Shown here in pieces: positions 13,742 through 46,882 of a stretch of DNA of 64,000 bases. The translations under genes and the position numbers were made by a program. The notes beneath the pieces are model-generated. The model worked only from the letters and a program-made list of their open reading frames with translations. It ran no database searches and was not told where the DNA came from. The DNA is from Hirudinaria manillensis (Eukaryota; Annelida; Clitellata; Hirudinida; Hirudinidae). The stretch's first letter is position 1, and every line of letters starts with the position of its first letter. Location of the stretch: positions 7,167,201-7,231,200 of the forward strand of contig CM067535.1 of assembly GCA_034509925.1 (NCBI GenBank), in the 5' to 3' direction.

Positions 13742-15830
13742 GAATTAAGTTCCTTCGCTCTGTCTCCTCCTCTCTTGCATGTATTCTTCCGCCGGAGGAA
13801 GTCATCGTCGTAGTCGTCGTCGCTGCCGCGCGCGAGTTGTTTCATCCTGGACGCCTTTAAGTCCTCTCAGGATTGTGTTGCGTGATTTGCGATTCAACTT
13901 CGGGGCTGTGTATTGCGCCCGCTAAAAAAAGGGGAGGGAGCTGGAAAAAGGCTGTGTGCACGTGATAACGAGTTGTTACGTAATGGTCGACTGGCATTAT
14001 AATTCTCGATGCCTCGTCAAATATCGGGGCGGTAGTTAATCACGAGTTGCTTAATGATCTGCCCATATTGACTTCTCGACTTCATTGCAGCTCTTTCGGG
14101 TCAGGTCGAAGGTCGTAATGGGTCGAGTTATTAATATTCTCTCCGGAGTGAGCTGGAGTTCAACATCGTTGCCATCAACGCTGTTATCATTCACTGGAGG
14201 CTTTAATAAGCTCGCACTTGGCAGAACTGCAGAGATAACATCGGCATTAACGATGCCATCCAAGCATGCATCCTCTCCTTCATCATCAAAGATTCCTCTT
14301 TCGGTTGTTACTATCGCTATCGTCACCATCATCATCATCATCATCATAAAGTTGCAAACATTTTCGGTTTAAAAGCATTATCACTTGTACTGATTTTAAC
14401 GTCTCGCGGATGTCAACACTTCGAATAGTCTGCCATCTCCTTTCCAATATGGCTAATTATGAAGCAAGTGTCAAGGTGAAGGCGTTGCGATTGGTTGGTC
14501 GATACGTGACGTCGCAGTGACGTCGAAACAAGTGGGCGGAGTGAAGAGGAAGGAAATTAGCAGACTTTGTTTGGATATGTAATTATATATCAAAAAAAGT
14601 CTGCTGTTGCGGATGGACGGATCGCTGTTGACCTTCACGGTTGACCTGTGCTGTTGACCTGCTTTTGCTTACTCAGGCCCCGGGTTTGGTGAAGCTTTTC
14701 ATCGGTCATTTATCGTTTTTAATTTACTTTATTTTCAAAAGTTATTATTTGTCGTTACAATATTATTATTATCCTGTTTATTTGGATGGATTTATAAATT
14801 AGGAACAGGGAAGAAATTTGGGGTGCACTAGATGCTGTCTATTGATGAGAAATGAAAAACAAAGGGTCATCACGCCGACCGCAAGCTGTTCCCCCTCTTG
14901 GGAAAGCTAAAATGACGTCATTAGGAATCTAGATTAGGAATTTAGCCCGCCATTCCAAAATTCGAGTCACTCAACTTGTAAGAGTTAATGATATAATTAA
15001 TAGTCGGTTAAGTTAATAATTATAATAAAATAGATTAAATAAACACCAAAATATTCAATGAAAAGCTCATTAATTTCATTAATTTTCACGAAATGATGTC
15101 CTAATCTTTACCGGATTGAAAGGATTCTTAAATATCATCTTTCCCCGAATATGTCTTATGATAATATTTGCTCCTAAGGACGCGATAAGGTTTATTATAC
15201 TAGGGGGGGTCCTATATTTTAACAGTTAATCAACGTATTTATGCATAGGGTTAGGATTTTGTACGCAAAAATATGTTTAATTAATGAGGACCCAGTGTTT
15301 TAACCATATTACAATATAAGTGATACTTGAGCAGCTTTATTTTGGAATACCATCAACTGCGTCTTGACAAAAATATGATTTTGATTCTATTCCGGCATTC
15401 TGTTGTCATTGATTGTTATAATATTATTAAAACTATTAAATTATTAATCATTGTATGCTGCAACAGATTTGACATTCTTTTGTTAATACAGGAAGATTAT
15501 CTCGACTAAGACTTATTTCTGGGTGGGGCTTATATTCAGGTATAAGGTCTTGTTTGCAGGGGGAGATTCGGTGGGATAGGAAGTTGCTGCAAATGGACGT
15601 TTAGACCTTGTAAGAGTCGTTTGAGATTTATGCAGAGCATAATACGCACTCCTCTGCACTCCTCTGCACTCCCCTGCACTCCTGGGAAGTCGAGCACTTA
15701 AACGAGTATTCTTCAGAATTCTTCATCAGCCACGACTTTCGGCAATATTTCCTCCTTTCTTTTAGTTGCGTCACTTCCGTCCACGTGACACGGTCAATCG
15801 ATGTCTCTTGTGGAGCGGTGACGACGATGT

Positions 15831-15967
<137 letters not shown>

Positions 15968-16084
15968 GTGGTGGTGTCAATGATGGTGATGATGGTGTCG
16001 GTGATGATGATAATGATGACAATGGTGATACTTCTATAAATAATTGACTCACGGCAATGGTCGATGTCTCCAGAACATCGGTAC

Positions 16085-16090
16085 TTTATT
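16085..16090 (-). terminator. polyadenylation signal for Zic
   Basis: AATAAA on the minus strand, 86 bp downstream of the Zic stop codon; nearest canonical signal seen. Confidence 0.5.
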
Positions 16091-16175
16091 TGTCACTTTC
16101 AATTGTATAAGCCAGAACAAGCAATCACGAAGTAATTGTAATCAATCCTTTGCTAATTAGTTTCATTAACCGTCG

Positions 16176-23057
<6,882 letters not shown>

Positions 23058-23387
23058 GACGGATACCTTTAAGATGGTGTTGTGGTTAAGGAATAGATCT
23101 CTTGTTGTAATTTTATTTCCAAGAAAGGAAACTTAATTCATCTAATTGTCTAACCTCTAGTTGCTTGTTCCAGTATTGCCGGACAAAATATAAATATTCC
23201 TCCAATATGAGCATAAACAATATTGGCCCACACAAATCAAATAACTGTTTCAAAGATGAACCAAGATGACTTATCAGATGTTCCAACAATATTCCCAATG
23301 TTTAAGTTTAAAACAAATTTAATCCATACTTGCAATGCTTTATACGATTGTTTACATTGTGGACCACCCACATATTGGCCACATGCT

Positions 23388-23432
23388 GCCACCAATCAGC
23401 AGGGTTGCTGGAAACGCCGCTCAATGGCGATT
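23388..23432. promoter_or_regulatory. pair of CCAAT boxes upstream of Zic
   Basis: ACCAATCAG on the plus strand and, about 35 bp on, GATTGGTC (CCAAT on the minus strand), lying about 330-370 bp upstream of the Zic ATG. The orientation and spacing resemble NF-Y sites, but this is only a motif match. Confidence 0.3.
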
Positions 23433-24351
23433 GGTCGTCAGGAGGCAGATTGACTTCCAACGTGGGAGGAGTTAAGATTATTTATCATTTCTTTGAATAA
23501 CTGGATAATTAATTAGGAGCGGACAATTAGAAATTGTAATTAGCAAAAATTGTAATTGTCCTTTGTTGATGAACAAGTTAATTCTGTATGTAATATTAAA
23601 CCTTATCAATTCATGACGCTGATGGCAGTGACTTAACTATTAGTTTCGTAACTATTATCATCACCAACATCATCACCATCACCATTACAATTATCATAGT
23701 ACATGTAGTTATTGTTATTGTAAATATGCCATTACGTTGTCATTGGCAACGCGAACTGCGTGTTTGGGAATTATTTTTGCATCGTCAGCAAACATTATTC
23801 CATCTTAAGGAATTCTCGTTCCAGTGCAGATATTTACTTCCGCAGTCACGCCTGACTGACCCCCAAATGCATCCGCCCACGTCATTCTAGAATCAACCAT
23901 GCGTGACGCAGACGTGTGAAATGATGTTTTTTTCGAGAGTGGACACGGTCATCATTACCATCATAAGTAGTTATCATCATCATCATCATCATCATCATCG
24001 TCATGCCATTTTATAGACGTATTATTATCATTATTATTATTAATTAAATTATTTAATTATTAAAAATCGTTAATTTTTATGTCTTTAACCAGTTTCAGTT
24101 CATTTTAGTTTTTCTTTCCGAGGCGTTGAAAGTTGATTTCCTCCTACTATTATAATCATCATCATCATCATCATCATCATCACAACCATGACACAACTAC
24201 TATCATCACGACATATCGCAACTATTATCACTGTTGTCATAATCTGATAATCACCATTATCGTCATCAGTAGTGGACTAATGATAAGGCCAGAAAGCATG
24301 GCAGTCCAACTGGAAAGTTGTTTGTCTCAGGTGGTTGATTTAATGGTTGAT

Positions 24352-24371
24352 CGATCGATTGACTGATTGAC

Positions 24372-24412
<41 letters not shown>
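24352..24412. repeat. (GATT)n microsatellite
   Basis: GATT/GATC tetranucleotide run of about 60 bp in the intergenic region upstream of Zic. Confidence 0.9.
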
Positions 24413-24416
<4 letters not shown>

Positions 24417-25328
24417 ATGACACTTACAGGAACTGCTCTACCGTTTTCCACAACCAAAGGTTTTGTCTTGGATCTTGTCGTGTTACTGCTGGCTCCATTA
24501 AATCAAATCAATTAGGCTGTTGCTTATGTCTATAATGAGAACGACGATGACGACGACGACGACGACGACGGTCATGACGTCAGCACTGACGTTCGAGTTT
24601 TTGCGGAAATTGAAAATTGTTTCATTTTCGTGGGCGAAAATTGACGTTGTTTAACAAGATTTGTTCTCAAACTTTGTTTACAAATTAATACGAATTAATA
24701 CAATATTTTGATTAATACAAGTTAATCTGAGCACGCAATGAAATTATATTGTTATTAACAAAATCGATCTGCATGGAATATCAGTTAGGCCGTAACTGAC
24801 CCAATGTAACTATTATCATCACCAACATCATCATCATCATAATCATCATCGTTACAATGAACTCGTTACTAGAACTTCCGATCACTACCACAATTCCCTG
24901 AAGTTGTTTTGAGATCTCCGTTTGAGAATTATGGCCTGCCGTAATTCAATTGACTAAATTTAAAATAAATTATTAATTCGAGCCCGTTTAAATATTATAT
25001 GAATTAATTCACAATTACTTTATAAATATTAATAATCATTCGAAATGAATATTCATTAAATTCTAGACATATAAATAATCAAGCCAATCACGTATCGTAA
25101 TGAATATTATGCTAATTAATGCTATGCTAATTATGCGCTGGTTCCTTCCCGAACATCAACAAAAGGCACACAGCTGGAATTTCCAAAAGTTATTTTTAGA
25201 AAATTCTTGGGTCAACATGTCTTGAAAGATGATACTTGGATTGTGTCTCAACTTCTGCCACTTGTACGACTTCAGTTACCATGGTTACTGCTCCCTGACG
25301 ACGCTAATGGAACCCTGCAGTACACGTT

Positions 25329-25630
25329 AATTATATTATATTATATTATATTATATTATATTATATTATATTATATTATATTATATTATATTATATTATA
25401 TTATATTATATTATATTATATTATATTATATTATATTATATTATATTATATTATATTATATTATATTATATTATATTATATTATATTATATTATATTATA
25501 TTATATTATTATTATATTATATTATATTATATTATATTATATTATATTATATTATATTATATTATATTATATTATATTATATTATATTATATTATATTAT
25601 ATTATATTATATTATATTATATTATATTAT
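25329..25630. repeat. (TTATA)n pentanucleotide array
   Basis: About 300 bp of nearly perfect TTATA units. One irregularity near 25508 (an extra ATT) shifts the phase of the unit; both halves are otherwise pure. Confidence 0.95.
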
Positions 25631-27763
25631 GACATTAACGATGTTAATGGTGACATTTTACAAGTTTATAAATAAAGTCATTGTGAATGTTAAGATGATA
25701 AAGTTATTAAGCCTTACCCCATACAAGTTGCCAATAGCATCATCATCAGCATCATCAGCACCATTACTATTCTGAAGGAGACACGCACGCACACAAACAC
25801 ACACGCACACGGAACATTTCAACTTCCGTGGCATGTCACAGGCATGCATTTCCAGGCTTCCATGCAGCCCAATACATTAACTTGCTAGTTTTATTGGCCC
25901 TAATTACCTTTCGGGGTTTCATGTGTCTTTGTTATTCTTGTCGTCGTGTGTGCGCTTGTGCGACGCAGACACCCGTGCACGTGTGAGTGAACGAACGAAC
26001 GATTGGATGAATGAATGAATGCACAAATGAATGAATGAAGGATTGAGTGAGTGAGTGAGAAGAGGAATGAACGCTTTCCTAAGCTAATGTCATTGAATGC
26101 GATCGATACTTACACTCCATCCTTCCAGACGTGGAAAAACAGAATTGTGTCACAGATACACAAAGCAAAACAGAAGGAGCAAAGAACAACTGAATCGAAG
26201 TGACCAGGCCTGTAACAGAAGACCACCTTGGATACAAAAGGTTGATGTAATACAAGATGGATTGAACAAGTTGACATGGCAACCTGCCAGTCTAAAAATA
26301 ACACCTACGTCTCATAACAAACCATCTTTAACTACCATCATAACCAGCATCTCCGGATGGACGGATGGTAGAATCATCGGATGAATCAAACCAGTGGATC
26401 GACGGATCCGGATTTTAAATTCACAATCTCATATTTGTGAATCGTGAAATTTTCTTATCCTGGATTGCATGGGAGATTATGATAATGATGGCGACCTTGA
26501 TAACCTTCAATTACCTTAACTTCCATTGTTAGGTAAGCTGGATTTGAGAAAGGATAATGTCATTAAAATGTTAACCATTCCTAATAACCAGGGACAGTCA
26601 GACAGCCAGAGGCAAGTTGAGCCATCGTCATCATCGTCGACGTCGTCGTCCTCACCATCATCATTATCATTATCATCATCGTCATCATGGATTTTGTTAA
26701 TGGAACATAATAAGTTGGTCATAACATATAACATAATAAGTAATTTATGGGAAATTATTGGAAAATGTTCGAATTTTAAGAGAAAATCTAAAAAAAAATT
26801 CGAGGCATGCTCACATCGTCACAAGAGCGCAATTCAGTTTCATCGAAAGACCACCTACGAACAGGACTGCAACAAATTTTCATTTAAGATGCAAAGTGAT
26901 ACAGGAGCTTCGATAAACGTGACTTCCATTATTGAAGTGATGGCGCTGGTCATGATAGTGATGTGATACTAACTTAATGATAGTTGTAATGTATAAATGC
27001 AGAAATGCAAAGTGGATGTAAAACAATAATTTATTATTAAAACTGTTCCATAGAATAGTATACTGTGAAAATTTATTTGAATACGATGAAAAAATACGCT
27101 TTCGTGGATTATTTTATGGCCATTTTTAAGCAATAGTTTTTTCGGTTTCCCGGCACATTCTTTCCAAAGTTTTCCACGGCTGCGATAATAATTTGATTTT
27201 TTTCTCCTTATTTTGTATTAGCATTTATCAAATAATTGAATAAATCGAGTCAACGAATTGAGTCTAAGTTTTTGAAAATCACAGATTTTTGACTGACTAA
27301 CAGAAAACACTAGTGAAATATAGTTCATGCTGGTCGAATGTAAAAGTTCCACTTGAATTCTAGACGTAAAAAAGTTAAATAAATAATGATTCCTATGGAG
27401 GCCAAATGGAATTTCTTAAATAACTTAAATAATCTAAAAGATTTGCCGATCTGAATTTATATTTTTAAGAATCATATATTTTTTAAATATTCGCTTGGTA
27501 TGTTATTGTTGTATGTTTTAAAATGGTTTAGAAAACGTTCTGCTCTTAAGTTAATCTAGTCGTACAAATTTTAGCTTAAATAATAACAACAATCGTTTTA
27601 GGTAAATAAATTTTTTCGTAATTTATAATTTAGATGGAAAAATATTATTCTTTATGCCAGTCCGCATTTAGTGTTTGTTTTGCTGAAGTAGTACTGCGAC
27701 CGCTGGATTTAGGCATATCGCGAGATAAGCTTTGCTGTTTTGAAACTTGATTTTCTGGAAAAT

Positions 27764-28480
27764 ATGTTGTCGACACTTCGATTTTTAAATGTTGGGCGAA
27801 CATTCGTGAGGTCTTATGACGTAAAAATGTTAGTTTTATAATACGGTTACTTTAATGATGCAATTTATTATTTTGTAATGGTTTAAACGATTACTTGTTA
27901 CAGAGTCAATGCTCCAAAGGATATTCTCTTCAGTACCAAACGTGTTAACATTAGGGATTTCTCTTCCGATGGACTTCGAAATAGAAGGATTTCAGGGACA
28001 GAATCTAGGTTCAGCTGCCTTAAAAAACCTTTCCTGTTTACAGTCTTGGTGAGATGATTTTATGATGTTTAATTTATTTTTTAATAGAATTTAGCAAACT
28101 TTTATGGTGCTTTCATATTTGAAATGCATTACAGTTGCATGGCCACATGCATGGCATCTTCACCTCTTCCTAAAAGATTTGATTGTAAGCAGAATGGACA
28201 TGTTCGGAAGTGCAGTTCGTCGTGCTAGCCTGCGTGCCGAATCTAATATCTTTTACTAATTAATTATTATTAAATTACTATTATTATAATATTAATTACT
28301 ATAACTAATTATTATAACTTACTAATTAGCATTTTTATTCTCAGGTGGCTGGTGCCAGTTATCCAATAGCAGCAATATGGCAGTATGAAAGCTTAAAAAA
28401 GCTGAAACATAATAAACATGGATTCAAATACTCACCCAACCAAGGCTTTTCAGTGAGTTGTCCTAATTTCATTATTATTA

Positions 28481-28521
<41 letters not shown>

Positions 28522-28576
28522 GTTATTGTTATTGTTATTGTTATTGTTATTGTTATTGTTATTATTGTTATTGTTA

Positions 28577-28622
<46 letters not shown>

Positions 28623-28878
28623 CATTATTGTTGTTGTTATTATTATTATTATTATTATAACTATTATTAATTTTATTGTTATTATATTGTTAATATTGTT
28701 ATTGTTATTATTATGGTTCCATACTTATATGTTTGGCTTCCATCACTTTGACTTTATTAGCCAATCTGTAGTTTTTATAAAATGGGTGTTGGGTGCTTAA
28801 GGTTTTCTGTTATATTTTTTTTTGCAAGATTTAAGTTTTTAATTTGTATATTTTTTGACAATATTATTATTATGATTA

Positions 28879-28909
<31 letters not shown>

Positions 28910-30869
28910 CATCATTATTATTATTATTATTATTATTATATGATTTTTTTTTTAATGATTTGTTTCGTAAATGAAATGTTTTATTCTTTGGATGTTCGAA
29001 TGCAGAAGTTGAAGGAATTGCTCGGGATTTCAGGACCCCTTGCGAACGTCGTGACTTCGATAATCCTTGCAAACGTAGTCGTGTTCGTGCTTTGGCGAGT
29101 TCCAGGCATGGAAAGGTTCATGACCACCTATTTTGCTTCATGCCCGACAACAGGTCAAAGGTTTATCTTCCAATGATGATGATGATTATGGTGGTGGCAG
29201 TGGTGATGGTGATGATGATGACGATAATAATAATAATAATAATAATAATGATAATAATAACAATAATAATAATAATAATAATAATAACAATAATATTGAT
29301 AATGATAATAATAACAATAAAATAATAATAATAATAATCACCATGGCAACTAATAGTACTTTGTTTGGTCAATAGGAAATCTTCATTGCAAATTTTGATT
29401 AAATTGTTTTTAATTAAAACCATGAAATCTTTGATCCCCTGTTTCCAGGTTCACCCTCCTTGTCCCTATTGTTATCTGCATTCAGTCATCTCAGCTTCTT
29501 CCACCTCCTTGCAAACATGTACGTTTTCAAGTCCTTCACTCCTCTGCTATCCCAGATGTTCGGTCCGGAACAGTTCCTCGCGACTTACGTCACTGCTGGT
29601 TAGTACAATGTCAACGTCGTTAATTCTACATGGAACATGTAATGGTTTAAGTGCAGAATGTATGTCTTCATTTTGTTTTGGGATTCTGAAATATTATGTG
29701 GAATCATCCAGTAATGGTTTAAGTACAGAACATACATATCTTCATTTTGTGTTTGGATTCTGAAATGCTAAAGAGGAATTATCCGAGTCTTGCCAGATTC
29801 GATCCGTGATGAGACTGATGACCCTTGACTGAACTTAAACTTTCCATCATTCACTTGTTCAGCCGTCGTCTCAGGATTCGGTAGTTACGTCATCAAAGTC
29901 ATCAGACGAGTCAACAGGCCGTCCATAGGTGCCGTGAGTATCTCGCGAACGTCGCTTCTATTCGTTTTGTAATTTAATAAAATGTAATAACTAAAATTTA
30001 TTATAATAATTTCAAATGTGATTTATAATAAAGAAAATTTATTAGAATAATTTATAATACAATTTATAAAAAATAAAATTTATTATATTATGAAATTTAA
30101 TAAATTTATTTCTCTTCAGATTAACTCTTGAGTTAAATTGACTAACTAATGTAGTTATTTATCTCAATCATTTTATCAATCACGAACATATTGATAATCA
30201 ATACAGTCAGGGGCCATAATCGCTTTCATTGGCATGGCCTGTCAACAGTTCGGGGATACCCGACTGAGCATCGCTTTCGTGGATTCCATTTTTCCTCATT
30301 CCTTTTCTGGTGAAAATGTTAGTTGGTTTGTTTGTTTGTTGGTTTTTATTTTAGTTTTTATTGGATCTCTAATTCAACGATCGGCATTTATAATTTATTA
30401 ATTCGTTAATCGTTTTAATCACAATTGGCATTTATAATTTATTAATTCATTAATCGTTTTAATCGCAATTGGCATTTATAATTCATTAATTGTTAATTGT
30501 TTTGTCCTCCTGAAAATCTGTGAAGCAAAGAAAAGCAATGTCTGTGATATTGAAGAGCCAACAATAAAATATTAATAATAATTTCCAGGCTATGAAGGGT
30601 CTGATCATTTTGGACACATTGGGACTGCTCCTCGGTTGGAGGATGTTCGATCATGCGGCACATCTTTCGGGGATGATCTTTGGAATGTAAGCGCTTATTG
30701 AAGCAGAACTTATTTGTCTCGTACACACGCTAATAATAACTTGTTGTCTCGATAGTGTAGTTGCATCGTATTTTGCATTTTTCATGTGAGGTAGTAATTA
30801 TTATTATTATGCAAATTTTTCTTTTCTTCATTATTATTATCATCATCATTATTATTACCATTATTATCA

Positions 30870-30922
<53 letters not shown>

Positions 30923-31149
30923 GTCAGTTTGATATTATCATATTAGAACTTCATCATTAAAATTGCTCCAGTCTTTACTTGATGATATGATTCATGTTTT
31001 TGTTGATAACAGGTTGCAAACATTTGCTAATGTCTTTGTTATCTTTTATCAGATGGTACATCAACTACGGACAGAGAATGATCTGGTCCAACAGGGATGT
31101 CATCGTCAAAAAATGGCATTCGCTCAGAAATAAATCCTCCAAGAATTAA
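27764..31149 (+). CDS. PARL: PARL-type mitochondrial rhomboid protease
   Basis: Intramembrane serine protease of the inner mitochondrial membrane; family substrates include PINK1 and PGAM5. Exons: 27764-27828, 27904-28048, 28345-28452, 29006-29153, 29449-29598, 29863-29933, 30207-30317, 30589-30686, 31053-31149; 993 nt, 330 residues (human about 379). The N-terminus (MLSTLRFLNVGRTFVRSY) is Arg-rich and Asp/Glu-free, like a matrix-targeting signal. Rhomboid core: FSHLSFFHLLANMYVFKSF, PEQFLATYVTA, then the catalytic motif RPSIGASGAI split by an intron exactly before Ser230, and FDHAAHLSG with His288/His291 (His291 the expected catalytic partner). FSGENAMKGLIILDTLG matches the family at the exon 7/8 junction and fixes the donor at 30318. 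Exon 1 end is the least certain splice site; the phase closes with a GTTAGT donor. The gene converges on the stomatin-like gene. Confidence 0.93.
28471..28690. repeat. (ATT)n/(GTT ATT)n microsatellite in PARL intron
   Basis: About 220 bp of ATT and GTTATT units in PARL intron 3. Related ATT/AAT tracts recur at 28862-28940 and 29224-29338 in introns 3 and 4, and near 30830-30925 in the last intron. Confidence 0.9.
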
Positions 31150-31896
31150 TTTTTAAATTAGGTAAAATATTTTTGCATATCGTTCGTGGCCGTCGACGTT
31201 CAACAAAGCCAGCGATTGCTTCGTTAGTGCCGACCTTGCGGCAAGAAAATCACGTTTCGGTTTATTTGTTTACAAAAAAAATAAATAACAGAACAGGAAA
31301 CGAATCAGTTCGGCGCTTCAGTTAGAAAATTTAACGTCGTCTTCATCCAGAACGTGGTTGTCTGGGAGAAGGTAGGATTTTTAGGGGCTTTTAAAAATGC
31401 AAGAGAATGAGAATGAAAGAACCTAGGGGGTTCTTTAGAAACGTTTAAATTAAGATCGGTAAATGAAAAATGAGCATCTCTTGTAGAAAGCTTTCTTCAA
31501 CCTTCGGATATGTTGAGGGAGCAATATGAATAGTTGTGCTAGAAATCGAAGCAAAAAATAGTTCTAGAGTAATTATGCAGCGCTTAATTGGTCTTACTTT
31601 ATAACCGTTAGCGATCGGATAAGTTACGCTAATTTGCCAAGATTGCAAGGAATCGTCGCTACCTAGAACTTCGCTAATAAACAACACAAATTTAAAAATA
31701 TTTTTCTAGAAAAATTGAACATCAAAAGATCAAAAATCAAGTTGAAAATACAACCGAATCGTGGGCTGAACCTCGAGAAGGGAATCTTTCTGACGTGACG
31801 GAGTTCCGTCGAGAAGAGCAAGACAGAGCTTAAGACATTCAGAAGAAAATTCACCCGACCTGATTATTAATGAGCCGACCTTATTACCTTTTAACC
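31150..31896. other. convergent intergenic region PARL / stomatin-like
   Basis: 747 bp between two facing stop codons. Apart from the paired poly(A) signals at 31261-31285, nothing recognisable. The short open frames have no family features. Confidence 0.5.
31261..31285. terminator. paired poly(A) signals for PARL and the stomatin-like gene
   Basis: TTTATT at 31261-31266 (AATAAA for the minus-strand gene) is followed by AATAAA at 31280-31285 for PARL. The two form an imperfect palindrome with an A-rich centre. It is about 130 bp after the PARL stop and about 630 bp after the stomatin-like stop. Confidence 0.5.
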
Positions 31897-38351
<6,455 letters not shown>

Positions 38352-39913
38352 GGTCTGTGAGCTTATTGAAACGAAATTGGCTTAATATTCTCAATTAGTT
38401 GCCTCACATCGTTGTCTCGGTCGTTCGGTCAAGATTGAAGAGCATGTTCGCTGATTATGCCTACCTCCGTGGCAGGAATTGAACTACTTGTGTGCAATTT
38501 CTCCTGCAGACCGAACAAAATCAATTCCTTTTAGTCGCTTTTTCTGTCAATTTGTAAACATTTCATTCAATTATCGTAGGTTTTTAGTTGTTCAGTCTAT
38601 GAACAGTTGTAATCCACGGAGTTCATTTGTTTCCAAGCGTCTAATTGAATTTAATATGATTTAACACGACATCCTAATGATTTTTAGAATGCTATTCGCA
38701 ATTTTTCCAGCTTCCACATTTATGCGCTTCTCCAATATGGCTAGTTGTCGCCGCCTTATCCCGAGTAATGGATAAGGAGAGATGGAGATGCCGTGGAAGG
38801 AGAGAGGCAGCTGCCTGGAAGCGTGTCAGTGACGGGTCTCGGCTTTTTCTGGCCACGTCTTGAAAAATGGAGCCGAATATAGTCTCATGAGCATCTTATA
38901 AATCGTTGAATAATACAAACTCTCTGTCAACTGTCCTTTCAATGACAACCTAACTATCCTAGACAATACCTGGATGTATAGATGGATCCTAGGCTGTTAC
39001 TAGAAATTCATCAATAGGTTTTATTCGTTGTTCTTATATGTAGCATTGTATGGCCCTCTCATTAATATTGTCGGAAAATTTATTGGCACGGACCGAAATA
39101 TTTTTAAAACTAATTCATTGCTTCACTCACTTTATCGAAACACAACAACTGAAACTATTCCATCTTATTTGCTCACAAAGCTCGATTTAAAGTCGCCAAA
39201 TGCTTTTATAAAGTGCCTGTTTCATGTGGTCGAAAAGTTTATGAAATTAATACAAATCAATTCAGATCGTGTTGAGCTGCAGCGAAGCAGTTTCAGCTGG
39301 TTGATTCAGCTTTTCTTATTCAATGCTCACTTACTGAACATATCATGTCATCTCAAAGGTATTTAAAATCAGAGTTATGCTCACACAATTTGTTTTTACG
39401 GAGTTTAAATTTTCTCAATAAATAGCGCTTCGCATTTGGTTTAATTGTACATCGTTTCAGGATTTCTTAGGTCGCCAAAACTGACCTTTCTAGTTTATTA
39501 TTCAACGTCTTATTGCTATACAAGCAACCAAAAAAGCAAATTAGAACGACAATTACAAACAATTGATTCAGTTGATTAATACAAGACTCGTCTTGCTCCA
39601 TGTTTTGTAGGATTCATTTTGTTGGCTGTCCATTCCAAAATTGGATCAAATATTGATTGATTAAACACGGTTTCGATCAAGGAATATAAACTAGAGTAAA
39701 TCAGAAGCTTGTAGAAGATTAAATTGGTCCATTGTTAGGTCTTAATGATAACTTGTCCTACTGCTCTTAACCTCCAAAGTTGATTGCCTCTGCGACATTG
39801 GTTCGCTTAAAAGCCAAGTGTGTCCTCGAAACTCCTTCACTGTCGAGTCTCGGTTGCGGGAGACCAAAACGTATCTTCTGGGAGAATATTTTTTTTAGGA
39901 TTTAGACACTGCT
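38352..39913. other. intergenic between stomatin-like and ATPase genes
   Basis: Divergent upstream region, about 1.56 kb. A 112-codon open frame at 39028-39366 lacks an ATG at its start and shows no family features. No repeat arrays. The segment 38.72-38.87 kb is comparatively GC-rich. Confidence 0.45.
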
Positions 39914-45940
<6,027 letters not shown>

Positions 45941-46046
45941 AGCTTTGGTCAGTTACGTATCGTCTTGAAAAGTTTCGACCGTAACTAGAAGTCTCAAGAA
46001 GCCCTTGTTTAGAAATGTACTTTGCTTGCTTCATTTTCTTGATGGG

Positions 46047-46052
46047 AATAAA
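46047..46052 (+). terminator. polyadenylation signal for the ATPase gene
   Basis: AATAAA about 107 bp after the stop codon; the first canonical signal downstream. Confidence 0.5.
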
Positions 46053-46305
46053 GTCTTGTAAAGAGTTTTACTAAAATTCATGATACCAGGACGTACCAGA
46101 ACCTTGACTATTTGTATTCATTTGAAACATGTATGGATTAGAGAGCTGCATGAGCCAGCCTGGTCACAAAAGCCCAATTACCCTACTCGTGGGTTGAGTT
46201 TGATTTTGTGCCAGAGATTAAAGATGGCATTTCTTCCTGTCTGTGATATAGTTTTTTTTTGCAACTCTGAATTCAGGCAATAAATAAAATAGATATTTTT
46301 ATAAC

Positions 46306-46327
46306 AATAAAGCTTAAAAGTTTTATT
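46306..46327. terminator. paired AATAAA / TTTATT element
   Basis: AATAAA at 46306-46311 on plus and TTTATT at 46322-46327 (AATAAA on minus), separated by 10 bp containing AAGCTT-like symmetry. It could serve distal ATPase and PUS10 3' ends (PUS10 stop is about 555 bp away). Confidence 0.4.
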
Positions 46328-46882
46328 AAACATGATTTTGAAGACTATGTAAGTCACATGTCAAGTTTATCAAGAATAATAAGATTTTGCATGGGACACT
46401 CACTCAATGAAAAATTGTTAGCCCCTGCAGCTCTCTTGCATGGATTGGCATTTTGTTCCTCTTGTTGAATAAACACATGAATTCAGATTTCAAAGATTTG
46501 CAATCTGGTTTCCATCCATTAAAGTTATTGTTTATATTTTTGTTTCAAAGTAGATAATTAAACACTCAATTATTTAGTGGACTTATCGATTGGTTAGTCA
46601 CCATTTCTTAACCGTAAAAGAGCCTTACATTCATTCCCAGATTCGTTGCATGCACTCCCGACAGGCTTTAAGCTTATTTAAGCAGATTGCTTTATGATGA
46701 CAATATTTCCACAAACCTTTGATTTTTCTAGGTTTTATCCATTGCAATATTGAACCTGAACCCCACACCATCATGCATCTCTCAAAATACAAAGACAAAA
46801 TAGCACATAAACAATATGCTACATTAATAACACAATTGCATAACAAGATGTTTAAACATTCTTAAAAGATGGCTAGCTGCTA

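Larger units (their letters stand above)
23058..27763. other. intergenic upstream of Zic and PARL
   Basis: 4.7 kb between two divergent starts. Contents seen: CCAAT-type words 330-370 bp upstream of the Zic ATG, many CAT/ATC runs, a (GATT)n run near 24.35-24.41 kb, a (GAC)n run near 24.55 kb and a 300-bp TTATA array. No exon with convincing homology or RNA gene found. Confidence 0.5.
45941..46882. other. convergent intergenic region ATPase / PUS10
   Basis: 942 bp between facing stop codons. AATAAA at 46047-46052 follows the ATPase stop by about 110 bp. A paired signal lies at 46306-46327. No coding feature recognised. Confidence 0.5.

Noticed and set aside
25207-25632. 141-codon frame of repeated ILYYI
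   Set aside because: Translation of the TTATA array.
39028-39366. 112-codon open frame between the stomatin-like and ATPase genes
   Set aside because: It begins at a non-ATG codon, has no recognisable family features and no clear splice partners; treated as chance.
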